A program made the position numbers and the translations under genes. The notes below the pieces were generated by a model that was not told where the DNA came from, did not search any database, and was given only the letters and a program-made list of their open reading frames with translations. A stretch of 64,000 bases of DNA, from assembly GCA_934177725.1 (NCBI GenBank), contig CAKPPO010000003.1, positions 1 to 64,000 on the forward strand, written 5' to 3'. The DNA is from an uncultured Clostridia bacterium (GTDB lineage: Bacteria > Bacillota > Clostridia > TANB77 > CAG-508). Positions 1 through 7,493 of the stretch are shown piece by piece; position 1 is the first letter of the stretch, and every line of letters starts with the position of its first letter.

Positions 1-45
1 GGGCCGCCCCTTTTTGACACATTTTGTGTCAAAAAGGGGCGGCCC
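1..45. repeat. GC-rich perfect palindrome, copy 1
   Basis: Two 20-bp arms (1-20 and 26-45) are perfect reverse complements around a 5-base loop. The outer ten bases, GGGCCGCCCC, are very GC-rich for this AT-rich DNA. The right arm and the next ten bases recur at 648-677 after trmL. It could be a strong hairpin or terminator of a gene left of the window, or a REP-like mobile palindrome. Confidence 0.75.
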
Positions 46-55
46 TATTGCCACG

Positions 56-84
56 TTGACTTTTTATTTTGGTTAGAATATAAT
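56..84 (+). promoter_or_regulatory. sigma-A promoter of trmL
   Basis: TTGACT at 56-61 and TATAAT at 79-84 are separated by 17 bp, about 25 bp upstream of the trmL start. The -35 box directly follows the GC-rich palindrome. Confidence 0.7.
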
Positions 85-108
85 GCTAGAGGTAAAGGAG
101 AGAATTAA

Positions 109-609
109 ATGAAAATTAACATTGTAATGGTAGAACCAGAAATACCACAAAATACAGGAAATATAGCAAGAACATGTGCTGCAACAGGAGGAAAATTACA
201 TTTAGTTGAGCCATTAGGTTTTGAAATAACAGATAAGACATTAAAAAGAGCAGGACTTGATTATTGGAATAAATTAGACATAGAAAAACATTCATCTTTA
301 GAAGAATTTTTAAAAAAATATAAACCAGAAGAAAACAATATGTATTTTGTAACAACAAAAGGACAAACTTGTTATTCAGATGTAGAATACGAAAAATTTG
401 ATGAAGTATTTTTACTATTTGGAAAAGAGACAAAAGGATTACCTGAAGACTTACTAAAAAAATACTTAGACAAAACAATTAGAATTCCAATGAGAAGTAT
501 GCTTCGTTCTTTAAATTTATCTAATTCAGTAGCAATAGTTATATATGAAGTCTTGAGACATAAAAACTTTGAAAACCTAGAAGAAACAAGCGAATATTTT
601 AATAAATAA
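109..609 (+). CDS. trmL: tRNA (cytidine/uridine-2'-O-)-methyltransferase TrmL
   Basis: 166-residue SPOUT-class methyltransferase of the TrmL/YibK family, which 2'-O-methylates the wobble nucleotide (position 34) of certain tRNA-Leu species using S-adenosylmethionine. The N-terminus (EPEIPQNTGNIART, residues 9-22) is the family signature. The two knot-forming SAM-binding motifs are visible at residues 104-110 (FGKETKG) and 126-143 (IPMRSMLRSLNLSNSVAI). Length fits the family. AGGAGAG lies 9 bases before the ATG. It is a single-gene unit between two copies of a GC-rich palindrome. The assignment rests on motifs and is strong. Confidence 0.93.
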   Translation: MKINIVMVEPEIPQNTGNIARTCAATGGKLHLVEPLGFEITDKTLKRAGLDYWNKLDIEKHSSLEEFLKKYKPEENNMYFVTTKGQTCYSDVEYEKFDEVFLLFGKETKGLPEDLLKKYLDKTIRIPMRSMLRSLNLSNSVAIVIYEVLRHKNFENLEETSEYFNK

Positions 610-616
610 ATTTGTT

Positions 617-677
617 ACCAGTAGGTGTCACCTCTTTTTGATTTTTTTGTGTCAAAAAGGGGCGGCCCTATTGCCAC
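617..677. repeat. GC-rich palindrome, copy 2
   Basis: The right half (about 648-677) repeats bases 26-55 of the window almost exactly, including the GGGGCGGCCC core and the following CTATTGCCAC. The left arm is degenerate but still folds against it through CTTTTTGA/TCAAAAAG. It may terminate trmL. Confidence 0.65.
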
Positions 678-683
678 AAAGTA

Positions 684-737
684 AAACCTCCGTTAATGAA
701 GTAAGAATTGTAATATTACTTAATTAACAGAGGTTTT
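684..737 (-). terminator. rho-independent terminator after the coat genes
   Basis: AAAACCTC...GAGGTTTT arms with inner complementarity (GTTAAT/ATTAAC, AAGTAA/TTACTT) form a long hairpin directly after the stop of the minus-strand gene. It may act in both directions. Confidence 0.6.
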
Positions 738-742
738 AAATT

Positions 743-988
743 TTATTTACCCATGAAATTTTGTTTAACAGTATCAATTTTAGTTTGTTCAGCAGTATCA
801 GTTTTATACCATCCTTTTTCTTTCATAAGATTATAAATTTTGTTTTGAATATTTAAAGATTCATTTAAAGCATCTTTAAAAGCCATGTGAACTTCAGCAG
901 TAGAAGATTCTATTGTTCCATGAAGATATAAATCACATACACCTTTAATTACTAATAATTCATTTTCGATTAAATCTCTATCTTCCAT
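743..988 (-). CDS. CotF-like spore coat family protein
   Basis: 81-residue helical protein resembling the short coat-F family (ferritin-like helices) found in the spore coat of Bacilli and Clostridia. It starts MEDRDLIENELLVIKGVCDLYLHG, then has an alternating acidic/hydrophobic helical pattern, and lacks a signal peptide. An AGGAGG-type site precedes the ATG. It lies 9 bp downstream of a second small helical coat-like gene, with a terminator right after it, so the two form a bicistron. Expression in the mother cell is expected from the family, not shown here. The family call comes from sequence style and pairing, so it is moderate. Confidence 0.6.
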   Translation of the reverse strand: MEDRDLIENELLVIKGVCDLYLHGTIESSTAEVHMAFKDALNESLNIQNKIYNLMKEKGWYKTDTAEQTKIDTVKQNFMGK

Positions 989-997
989 AAGTACCTC

Positions 998-1171
998 CTA
1001 TAATAAATTTAAAAATTTGTTAAATAAATCAGTATGCTTTTGTTCTAACTCTGCTACATAAGTAGAAAGAGTAGGATCTGTTAATTGAGAAGAAGTTTTT
1101 TTAGCACATGTTTTCATATAACATTCATGTCCTAAAGCATCTTCAACATATAAAAGCTCTTTACTTGTCAT
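998..1171 (-). CDS. small spore-coat-like protein (CotF partner)
   Basis: 57-residue acidic helical protein beginning MTSKELLYVEDALGHE. An upstream ATG at 1201 is in frame, but GGTGG lies 7 bases before the ATG at 1171, which is the better start. Paired coat-F-like proteins beginning 'LTTKELMYIEDAL...E' are common in Clostridia and are annotated as spore coat proteins. This match and the 9-bp gap to the next coat-like gene are the basis of the call. The two Cys (in the ECYMKTCAKK segment) could allow crosslinking in the coat, which is inference. Confidence 0.55.
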   Translation of the reverse strand: MTSKELLYVEDALGHECYMKTCAKKTSSQLTDPTLSTYVAELEQKHTDLFNKFLNLL

Positions 1172-1254
1172 ATTATCACCACCTAAATAAATTATTTCCA
1201 AAGAAGGAGAAAATATACTTTAAGAAGAAAAGTAAAAATTAAAAATTTATGAAC

Positions 1255-1282
1255 TTGAAAAAATAATCTAATAGTGTATAAT
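1255..1282 (+). promoter_or_regulatory. sigma-A-like promoter of the Fic-fold gene
   Basis: TTGAAA at 1255-1260 and TATAAT at 1277-1282 with a 16-bp spacer. The expected transcript start near 1289 gives a leader of about 60 nt to a strong GAGGTGAGG ribosome binding site at 1340-1349. Confidence 0.6.
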
Positions 1283-1434
1283 AAAAATAGTTTTTAATTA
1301 TTTAGAAAACAAGCTAAAGATATATAGGTGTGAAACAAAAGAGGTGAGGTAGTATAGAAATAGAAAATGTAAAAGATTCAGCAGAAAAAATATATATAAA
1401 TATTGAAGAAAAAGGAATAGAAGCAGTTAAAGAA

Positions 1435-3234
1435 ATGTTTTCTAATGGAAAGAATTTATCACAAAAATTAAGCTTTAATCCTATACAAGAATATATAAAA
1501 AGAATACTTATAGCTCAAATGGATATTGATAAAATGTTAATGATACATAAATATATGGAAACTAATTTTGATTCAATTCCAGAATACAGAAAAGAGTCAG
1601 AAAGTATTCATAGACAAATTGATTTGGATAGCAATATAAAATTTGATGAAAGTACAATAGAAGCCTTATTTGGAAATTCATTAAATATAACATCAAATGA
1701 GGAATATGAAGAATGGAAAGAATTTGCTTATGGCAGTATGCATAATGGAATCAGCTTAGATTCAATTTATTTAGAGGAAGAATTTAAGCATAAGTATGAA
1801 GAAGAAAAAAATATAATAAAAAAATTTATAAAATCATTTCATTATAAAAAAATAGAAAAAAGTAACATGTTAGAAGATTCCTATATAAAAAAAGTAAGAG
1901 AAATGATAAGAAAGACAATATCCGAAAATCCTAAAGATCCTTTTATAGCATATAATAAAGTTCATAGAACATTAGAGAAAGGTGTAGCAGAATACCAAAA
2001 TATAAAAGAAATAGAAGACATATCAAGAATGACTTTAATTCCATTTGTTAAAAAGAAAGACCAAGGACCAATTAATATTGAAGAAAGTTGCAAGCTGTTT
2101 AGAAGTGAAATGGTAAGTCAAATAGGAATGACTAAAATAGGAACAGATTATAGACAAAAACCTGTAACACTAGGGTCAAATGAGGGAATAAGAAAAAATC
2201 CAATAATACATACAATACCATTCGAAGAAGTACCAGGGGCTATAGCAAAATTACAAGAAGAATATGAAAGTGCATATAATAGTAAACAAAGTGTTGAAGA
2301 TTATATTAAAGCTGTAACAAAAATATATGCTGATTTTATGTTCATACAACCATATGAAGATGGAAACAAAAGAACAGCATTGTGTTTACTAAATAGTATG
2401 TTAATATCTAAAAATATAGTTCCACCTGCAATAAGTTTAGTAAATAATCAGGATATGGTAAAAGCATTTTATAAAGTACAAGAAAAAGATTACACAATGT
2501 TGCAAGATCTATTTATTAAAAAACATAGAGAAATGGAAGGCATTGAAAGTGTGAATATTAGTGATATAGATTTAAATAATTCATATTTTCACTTTACATG
2601 TAAAGATAACCTTGAACAAATAATTAGCGAAGGACTAAAGGCTAAAATCGGAGATGCTTCTAAAATGAAATCAGAAGAACAGTCGAGAGTATATATGTCT
2701 AAAGGAGGAAAAGGAGTACTAGAAATAAAAAATTCTTTTATACATGAATTTAAAAAATTAAGAATATGCGATATTCCGATGGAATATAGAAAATATTTTG
2801 ATGTAGTAGATTATTCAAAAACAGAAAAAGTAAACGAAGAAGACGTATATAATGCAATGGAAAAACGATTTAAAGATGAAATATATTTTAAAGTAGATGC
2901 CAAAGAAGGAGAAGATTTTTTAATAGAAGATCAGTATAATAACGTCTTTGCGGAAGACTTTTCAAGGGAAAGTTTAAGAGAAATATTTGAGGAAAACCCT
3001 CAAAGAGATGTAAAAGGAAAGGCAAATCATGATATAGATGCTAAAAAAATGTTCTTAATAAAAACCAATAAAGGAAATACTGCATTTGATATTGTTGAAT
3101 ATTTATATAACAAATTAATAGAAAATGCTAAACAAAAAGGAAAAGAAGATGTTGTAAGACTTAATAATAGTGATTTAGATGGTATGTTTGAATATATAAA
3201 TCAGAAGAACAAAGCATACTCTGAAAGAGCATAG
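1435..3234 (+). CDS. Fic-fold protein with degenerate active site and C-terminal extra domain
   Basis: 599 residues from the first ATG. Fic proteins transfer AMP or other phosphate-containing groups to target proteins using an HPFxxGNxRxx loop. Here the loop is at residues 303-314 (FIQPYEDGNKRT): the anion-binding GNKR part is intact, but the catalytic His is Gln305. Residues from about 382 (YFHFTCKDNLEQIISEGL) start a separate domain seen in other Firmicute proteins, with an 'FHFT...L..I...GL' pattern loosely like ADP-ribosyltransferase-fold proteins. The frame is open upstream to 1348, and the only good ribosome binding site (1340-1349) points to a non-standard ATA codon at 1354, which would add 27 residues. 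The gene is monocistronic. Target and activity are unknown, and it may be a pseudo-enzyme. Confidence 0.75.
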   Translation: MFSNGKNLSQKLSFNPIQEYIKRILIAQMDIDKMLMIHKYMETNFDSIPEYRKESESIHRQIDLDSNIKFDESTIEALFGNSLNITSNEEYEEWKEFAYGSMHNGISLDSIYLEEEFKHKYEEEKNIIKKFIKSFHYKKIEKSNMLEDSYIKKVREMIRKTISENPKDPFIAYNKVHRTLEKGVAEYQNIKEIEDISRMTLIPFVKKKDQGPINIEESCKLFRSEMVSQIGMTKIGTDYRQKPVTLGSNEGIRKNPIIHTIPFEEVPGAIAKLQEEYESAYNSKQSVEDYIKAVTKIYADFMFIQPYEDGNKRTALCLLNSMLISKNIVPPAISLVNNQDMVKAFYKVQEKDYTMLQDLFIKKHREMEGIESVNISDIDLNNSYFHFTCKDNLEQIISEGLKAKIGDASKMKSEEQSRVYMSKGGKGVLEIKNSFIHEFKKLRICDIPMEYRKYFDVVDYSKTEKVNEEDVYNAMEKRFKDEIYFKVDAKEGEDFLIEDQYNNVFAEDFSRESLREIFEENPQRDVKGKANHDIDAKKMFLIKTNKGNTAFDIVEYLYNKLIENAKQKGKEDVVRLNNSDLDGMFEYINQKNKAYSERA

Positions 3235-3367
3235 AATTATAAAACTAGAGCTGATTTTCTGTAAAATGATTCTAATTAAAAATATAATATAAAAAAATTT
3301 ATACGTTCTAATACAACCTTCATATGAATACACTTAAACAAAAGTATTCAATATGGAGGTTTTCTTT

Positions 3368-3637
3368 ATGAAAGGTTACTCAATTGAAGAGCGTGCAATG
3401 GAATTGGCACATTATATTATAGATTCAAAAGATACAGTAAGAGGTGCTGCAAAAAAATTTGGAGTCAGTAAATCTACGGTACACAAAGATTTAAGTGAAC
3501 GAATTTTAAAGATAAACCCTGTACTTGCTGCACAGGTAAGAGTAATATTAGATGAAAATAAGGCAGAAAGACACATAAGAGGAGGTATGGCAACAAAATT
3601 AAAATATGACCATATGAAAGAAAATAAAGTAGGATAA
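3368..3637 (+). CDS. spoIIID: sporulation transcriptional regulator SpoIIID
   Basis: 89-residue DNA-binding protein that activates and represses mother-cell genes during sporulation together with sigma-E. The helix-turn-helix is at residues 27-46 (TVRGAAKKFGVSKSTVHKDL), and the basic C-terminal tail (ERHIRGGMATKLKYDH) is the conserved second DNA contact. Length matches the family. An in-frame ATG at 3353 is part of the sequence that also forms the GGAGGT ribosome binding site, so ATG 3368 is the real start. An inverted repeat (TGAATACACTT/AAGTATTCA, about 3324-3348) lies just upstream and could be a control site. The call is secure. Confidence 0.95.
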   Translation: MKGYSIEERAMELAHYIIDSKDTVRGAAKKFGVSKSTVHKDLSERILKINPVLAAQVRVILDENKAERHIRGGMATKLKYDHMKENKVG

Positions 3638-3704
3638 AGAAATTATGGCATTTCTATTGACAAATTTAAAATAATATATTAAAATACTATTATTGAAAAA
3701 GAAG

Positions 3705-3861
3705 AAGCAATCCACTTCTCACCTTATCTAATTAGGGAAAAAGGTTAGAAAATATAATATTTTAAAGCAGAAATGCTTAAAATTTTTGTGTGTGGATTGG
3801 CTTGTTTCAAGTCAATCTTTTTCTATTTATAAAATAGAATTAAACTTTGGAGGTGTTTTAT
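3705..3861 (+). promoter_or_regulatory. 5' leader of the infC-rpmI-rplT operon with attenuator
   Basis: AATCCAC (3709-3715) can pair with GTGGATT (3792-3798). The same GTGGATT also overlaps the 5' arm of a terminator, GATTGGCTT (3795-3803) / AAGTCAATC (3809-3817), followed by TTTTT. Two mutually exclusive folds upstream of IF3 are the hallmark of Firmicute L20-controlled leaders, in which free L20 promotes termination. The protein binding itself is inferred from the family. Confidence 0.7.
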
Positions 3862-4377
3862 ATCAAACAAGATTTACCAATTAATGAACAAATTAGAGCA
3901 AAGGAAGTTCAAATTATAACAGATGAAGGGCAAAAGGTAGGCCCAATATCTTTAAACGAAGCATTAGATATGGCTTTTGAAAAGAAATTAGATTTAGTAC
4001 TAGTTGCACCAAATTCAGAAGTTCCAATTTGTAAACTAATGAATTATGGAAAATATAAATTTGAACAAGCAAAACGTGAAAAAGAAGCAAAAAAGAAACA
4101 AAAAACATTTGAGCTAAAAGAAATTAGAATTACACCTAATATTGAAGATCATGACTTTGGATTCAAATGCAAAAATGCTAAAAAATTCATTGAAGATGGA
4201 AACAAAGTAAAAATTACAGTTCGTTTCCGTGGAAGAGAATTAAACTATGTAAAACAAGGTGAAGCAGTACTAAATAAGTTCATAGAAGAATTAGCAGATG
4301 TAGCAACTCCAGAGAAAAAACCAGTATTAGAAGGTAAAAACATGTTTATTATATTAGCTAAAAAAGTAGAAAAATAG
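3862..4377 (+). CDS. infC: translation initiation factor IF-3
   Basis: 171 residues. IF-3 binds the 30S subunit, blocks early 50S joining and checks the start codon and initiator tRNA. The N-terminal domain starts KQDLPINEQIRAKEV, then a Lys-rich linker (about residues 70-85), then the C-terminal domain with the family motif RFRGRE (about 123-128). GGAGGTG (3849-3855) followed by 6 bases points to ATC at 3862 as the start. A TTG at 3847 overlaps that ribosome binding site and would add five residues the family lacks. A rare AUU/AUC start is typical of infC and makes translation sensitive to IF-3 itself. First gene of the operon with rpmI and rplT. Confidence 0.96.
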   Translation: MKQDLPINEQIRAKEVQIITDEGQKVGPISLNEALDMAFEKKLDLVLVAPNSEVPICKLMNYGKYKFEQAKREKEAKKKQKTFELKEIRITPNIEDHDFGFKCKNAKKFIEDGNKVKITVRFRGRELNYVKQGEAVLNKFIEELADVATPEKKPVLEGKNMFIILAKKVEK

Positions 4378-4425
4378 TTATAGCTAATATTTAATATAAA
4401 AACAAAACGATAGGGGGAAATAATT

Positions 4426-4629
4426 ATGCCAAAACTAAAAACAAATAAAGCTGCAAAGAAAAGATATTCTTATACAGCAACAGGAAAAGTTAAAAGAACA
4501 AAATCAAATAGAAGACATCTTTTAGCAAACAAAACATCAAGAGCAAAATCAAGAGGAAAAATCCAAGATGCTTATGCAGATAAAACATGTGAAGCAGGAA
4601 TCAAAAAAATGTTACCATATGGTAATTAA
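4426..4629 (+). CDS. rpmI: 50S ribosomal protein L35
   Basis: 67 residues, small and very basic: MPKLKTNKAAKKRYSYTATG with the conserved later segment SNRRHLLANKT at about 28-38. L35 is a late-assembling protein of the large subunit. A clear AGGGGGA site precedes the ATG. It is the second gene of the infC operon, 48 bp after infC. A strong hairpin (4686-4739) separates it from rplT, which is unusual because these genes are normally tightly spaced. Confidence 0.96.
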   Translation: MPKLKTNKAAKKRYSYTATGKVKRTKSNRRHLLANKTSRAKSRGKIQDAYADKTCEAGIKKMLPYGN

Positions 4630-4685
4630 TGAAGAATGATAAAGAGGATAAAACTATAACTATTTGAACACTAATTCACAAGGGT

Positions 4686-4739
4686 AGGGGACACTCCTTA
4701 ACTTTAGTGAAAGTGACAAAGAGGTAAGGAGTATCCCCT
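4686..4739. repeat. palindrome between rpmI and rplT
   Basis: AGGGGACACTCCTTAAC (4686-4702) faces GTAAGGAGTATCCCCT (4724-4739), a stem of about 15 bp with one G-U pair and no T-run. The GGGGAC...TCCCC ends resemble the other REP-like palindromes in the window, so this may be another family member that landed inside the operon. Confidence 0.65.
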
Positions 4740-4769
4740 GTCAAATAAAAAAAGGAAGGTGAAATAAAA

Positions 4770-5117
4770 ATGGCAAGAGTAAAAACAGCAAGAATAACTC
4801 GTAAAAAACATAAAAAAATATTAAAAAGAGCAAAAGGTTACTATGGAGCAAAACATTATAGATTCAGAATGGCTAAACAAGCTGTTATGAAATCAGGAAT
4901 GTATGCATATGTAGGAAGAAAAGATAAAAAATCAAACTTCAGAAAATTATGGATAGCAAGAATTAACGCAGCAGCAAGAATGAATGGAACAACATATAGC
5001 AAATTAATTTCAGGAATGAAAAAAGCAAATATAGTTGTAAACAGAAAAATGCTTGCAGAATTAGCTGTTAATGATCCAAAAGCATTTGCTGAAATTGCAA
5101 AATTAGCAACAAAATAG
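4770..5117 (+). CDS. rplT: 50S ribosomal protein L20
   Basis: 115 residues of a basic helical ribosomal protein needed for early 50S assembly and, in Firmicutes, the repressor of its own operon through the infC leader. The typical start [19 protein letters not shown] and the conserved [12 protein letters not shown] segment (about residues 57-68) are present. A GGAAGGTG site lies before the ATG. Third and last gene of infC-rpmI-rplT, followed by a terminator. Confidence 0.96.
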   Translation: MARVKTARITRKKHKKILKRAKGYYGAKHYRFRMAKQAVMKSGMYAYVGRKDKKSNFRKLWIARINAAARMNGTTYSKLISGMKKANIVVNRKMLAELAVNDPKAFAEIAKLATK

Positions 5118-5141
5118 AAAAATAATTATATAAAATGTAAA

Positions 5142-5176
5142 ATGCAATCTTTGAAATATAAGGTTGTATTTTTTTA
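5142..5176 (+). terminator. terminator of infC-rpmI-rplT
   Basis: ATGCAATCTT (from 5142) pairs with AAGGTTGTAT around an 8-base loop, followed by seven T. Confidence 0.7.
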
Positions 5177-5313
5177 TATAAAAAAATATTTGTGGATGTC
5201 TCCATTTTGTTCTTTAACAAATTTAAATAAAATTATTGAAATTAGTTATTGACTAAATAAAAAAATAAATATAATATAAATGCATAAATAAAGAAACAAA
5301 AGGAGAAAAAGAT

Positions 5314-5901
5314 ATGAGAATAGGAATTGATATTGATGGAGTATTAACAGACATAGAAAAATTTTTAGCAGATTATGGCTCAAAATATTGTGTAGAAAAT
5401 AATTTACCAGTAGATATTAAAGAAATAGAATATGATGAGTTCAAAACTTTTAATTGGACAGAAGAACAAGGAATAAAATTTTGGAATGAATACATTATAT
5501 ATTATGCCACAAAATATCCAGCTAGAGCATTTGCATCAGATATAATAAAAAAATTAAAAGAAGAAGGTCATGAAATTTATATAACTACTGCAAGAAATGA
5601 CTATGGAGTTCCAAAAGAATATATAGGAAAAATGAGAGGAGAAATAGTAGCTAAATGGCTAGAAGAAAATGAAATTTTATATGACAAAATAATATACACA
5701 GAGGGAAGTAAATTGCCATATGTAGTAGGAAATTATATAGAATTGATGATAGAAGATTCTCCAGAAAACATAAAAGAAATATCAAGTAAAGTACCAACAT
5801 TTTGTTATAATTGTTTATATAATAAAGATATAGAAGGCGAGAATATTACAAGAGTTTATAGTTGGTATGATATATATGATAAAATAAAGAAAATGTTTTA
5901 A
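5314..5901 (+). CDS. 5'(3')-deoxyribonucleotidase-like HAD hydrolase (NT5C family)
   Basis: 195-residue HAD-superfamily phosphatase of the 5' nucleotidase, deoxy (cytosolic) type. HAD motif I is at residues 5-12 (DIDGVLTD), with nucleophile Asp5 and acid/base Asp7. Motif II is the TT of YITTARND near residue 93, and motif IV is EDSPEN near 149. No signal peptide, so cytosolic. Such enzymes hydrolyse deoxynucleoside monophosphates and help limit dNTP pools. The exact substrate cannot be read from the sequence. It has an AGGAG site and is monocistronic. Confidence 0.75.
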   Translation: MRIGIDIDGVLTDIEKFLADYGSKYCVENNLPVDIKEIEYDEFKTFNWTEEQGIKFWNEYIIYYATKYPARAFASDIIKKLKEEGHEIYITTARNDYGVPKEYIGKMRGEIVAKWLEENEILYDKIIYTEGSKLPYVVGNYIELMIEDSPENIKEISSKVPTFCYNCLYNKDIEGENITRVYSWYDIYDKIKKMF

Positions 5902-5905
5902 ATAA

Positions 5906-5955
5906 AGGGACGAACTTAAAAATTTAAACTATTTAAATTTTTAGGATCGTCCCTA
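5906..5955. repeat. AGGGACGA...TCGTCCCT palindrome (possible bidirectional terminator)
   Basis: AGGGACGA at the left end pairs with TCGTCCCT at the right end, with a long AT-rich inner stem (AAATTTAAA-type arms). It sits between convergent genes. The GGGAC/GTCCC ends link it in style to the REP-like elements, and the AGGATCGTCCCT end recurs at about 53556-53567. Confidence 0.65.
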
Positions 5956-5973
5956 AAATTTAATCTTTAAAAT

Positions 5974-6360
5974 TTATTGTTTTTTCATTTTAGGTTTTGC
6001 AATTAAAGAAGCAATATAACCAAAGAAAACAGCAGCAGCGATTCCACCAGCAGATGCCTTAACACCACCTATAAAAGCACCAAGTAAGCCATTTTCTTTA
6101 ACGGCTTCTAAAGTTCCTTTAGCAAGATTTGCACCAAAACCAGTAAGAGGAACAGTAGCACCACAACCAGCAAAATCAATAATATATTTATAAATTCCAA
6201 GTCCACCAAGAATAACTCCAGTTGTAACAAAGACAACTAAAATTCTTGCAGGCGTAAGTTTTGTTTTATCTATTAAAATTTGACCAATTATACAAATAAC
6301 ACCGCCAACAATAAAACAGCGAAGTAATTGCATAAAATCAATACTTTGTAAAAACTCCAT
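5974..6360 (-). CDS. spoVAE: stage V sporulation protein AE
   Basis: 128-residue membrane protein with about four hydrophobic segments and the conserved stretch CGATVPLTGFGANLAKG (about residues 65-81), which is shared with SpoVAC. It is part of the inner-membrane SpoVA channel that moves dipicolinic acid into the forespore and out during germination. It is the last gene of the minus-strand operon dodecin-spoVAC-spoVAD-spoVAE. A REP element fills the gap to spoVAD. Length equals the short SpoVAE (AEb) form. Sigma-G control is expected from the family. Confidence 0.93.
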   Translation of the reverse strand: MEFLQSIDFMQLLRCFIVGGVICIIGQILIDKTKLTPARILVVFVTTGVILGGLGIYKYIIDFAGCGATVPLTGFGANLAKGTLEAVKENGLLGAFIGGVKASAGGIAAAVFFGYIASLIAKPKMKKQ

Positions 6361-6382
6361 AAAAACTCCTTTCTAAAAAGCT

Positions 6383-6425
6383 CAAAAAGGGACGTTTCCA
6401 AAAGGTAGGTCTGTCCCTTTTGGTA
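6383..6425. repeat. REP element (GGGACGTTTCC family), single copy
   Basis: Contains GGGACGTTTCC, AAAAGG and CTGTCCCTTTTGG, matching copies at 11.6, 22.6, 28.7, 32.6 and 52.9 kb. It lies within the spoVA operon between spoVAD and spoVAE, so it is transcribed as part of that mRNA. Confidence 0.85.
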
Positions 6426-7430
6426 TTAATTTTCAATTGCTATTGCATGAGCAATTCCTGGAATAGATTCACCTTGTTGTGCAGAAGTAGAATTTGTAAG
6501 GGCACCAGTAGCGATTAATAAAATTTTATTTATTTTTTTATCTCGTAATTGTTTAAAAAAGTAACCAGAAAATACAGTACCTATGCATGCACATCCACTA
6601 CCACCACTATGAGTATCTTGTTTTGATTTATCAAAAATTAATACTCCGCAATCATCATAATTTCCATTTATATTATAACCTTTGTTTTTACATAAGTCTT
6701 GTACTATTTCTTTTCCAATATGACCTAAATCACCTGTAACAATTGCATCATAGTAACTTGGTTTTCTACCTGTGTCTTCAAGATGAGTAATTAGTGTATC
6801 AAAAGCGGCAGGGGCCATTGCAGCGCCCATATTATTTGCATCTTTTATTCCCATATCTACAATTTTACCAGGGGTAATATGTGTTATAAAAGGACCATTT
6901 CCGTTAGCAGATAAAACAGCAGCACCTGAGCCAGTTACTGTCCATTGTGAAGTAGGAGGTCTTTGATTTCCTAGTTCTAAAGGAAATCTAAATTGTTTTT
7001 CAGCACTACAAAAATGGCTAGATGTAGCACATAAAACGTTTGTGGCAGCTTTGCTATCTATAAAAACACTACCTAAACACATACTTTCAACAAAAGTAGA
7101 ACAAGCACCAAAGACTCCAAAAAATGGAATGTTTAATTCTCGTAATCCAAAGCTAGAAGAAATACACTGATTTAATAAATCTCCTGCAAAACAAAAGTCA
7201 ATTTGACTACTAGGAATTTGTGATTTTGAAATAGCCATATTAACAGTTTCTTTTATAATTTTGCTTTCAGCTTTCTCCCAAGTTTTTTCACCCCAGAATT
7301 CGTCATCTAAACATTTGTCAAAATATCCGGACATAGGACCTTGAGATTCTTTAGGACCTACAATTGAAGCTGTTTCAACAATAGTTGGTGGAGCATCAAA
7401 ACGAATAGTTTGCTTTCCAATTTTATTCAT
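6426..7430 (-). CDS. spoVAD: stage V sporulation protein AD
   Basis: 334 residues with a thiolase-like fold. In Bacillus, SpoVAD binds dipicolinic acid and is the soluble component of the SpoVA complex at the forespore inner membrane. The N-terminus MNKIGKQTIRFDAPPTIVETASIVGPKE and the stretch FFGVFGACSTFVES (about residues 103-116) match the family. No membrane span, as expected. It lies between spoVAC and spoVAE. The stop codon abuts a REP element. Confidence 0.95.
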   Translation of the reverse strand: MNKIGKQTIRFDAPPTIVETASIVGPKESQGPMSGYFDKCLDDEFWGEKTWEKAESKIIKETVNMAISKSQIPSSQIDFCFAGDLLNQCISSSFGLRELNIPFFGVFGACSTFVESMCLGSVFIDSKAATNVLCATSSHFCSAEKQFRFPLELGNQRPPTSQWTVTGSGAAVLSANGNGPFITHITPGKIVDMGIKDANNMGAAMAPAAFDTLITHLEDTGRKPSYYDAIVTGDLGHIGKEIVQDLCKNKGYNINGNYDDCGVLIFDKSKQDTHSGGSGCACIGTVFSGYFFKQLRDKKINKILLIATGALTNSTSAQQGESIPGIAHAIAIEN

Positions 7431-7493
7431 AAAATTATCATCCTTTCTGTGTATAAAATGTTAATTAAAAACATTTTAATAAAATAGTAAAAT

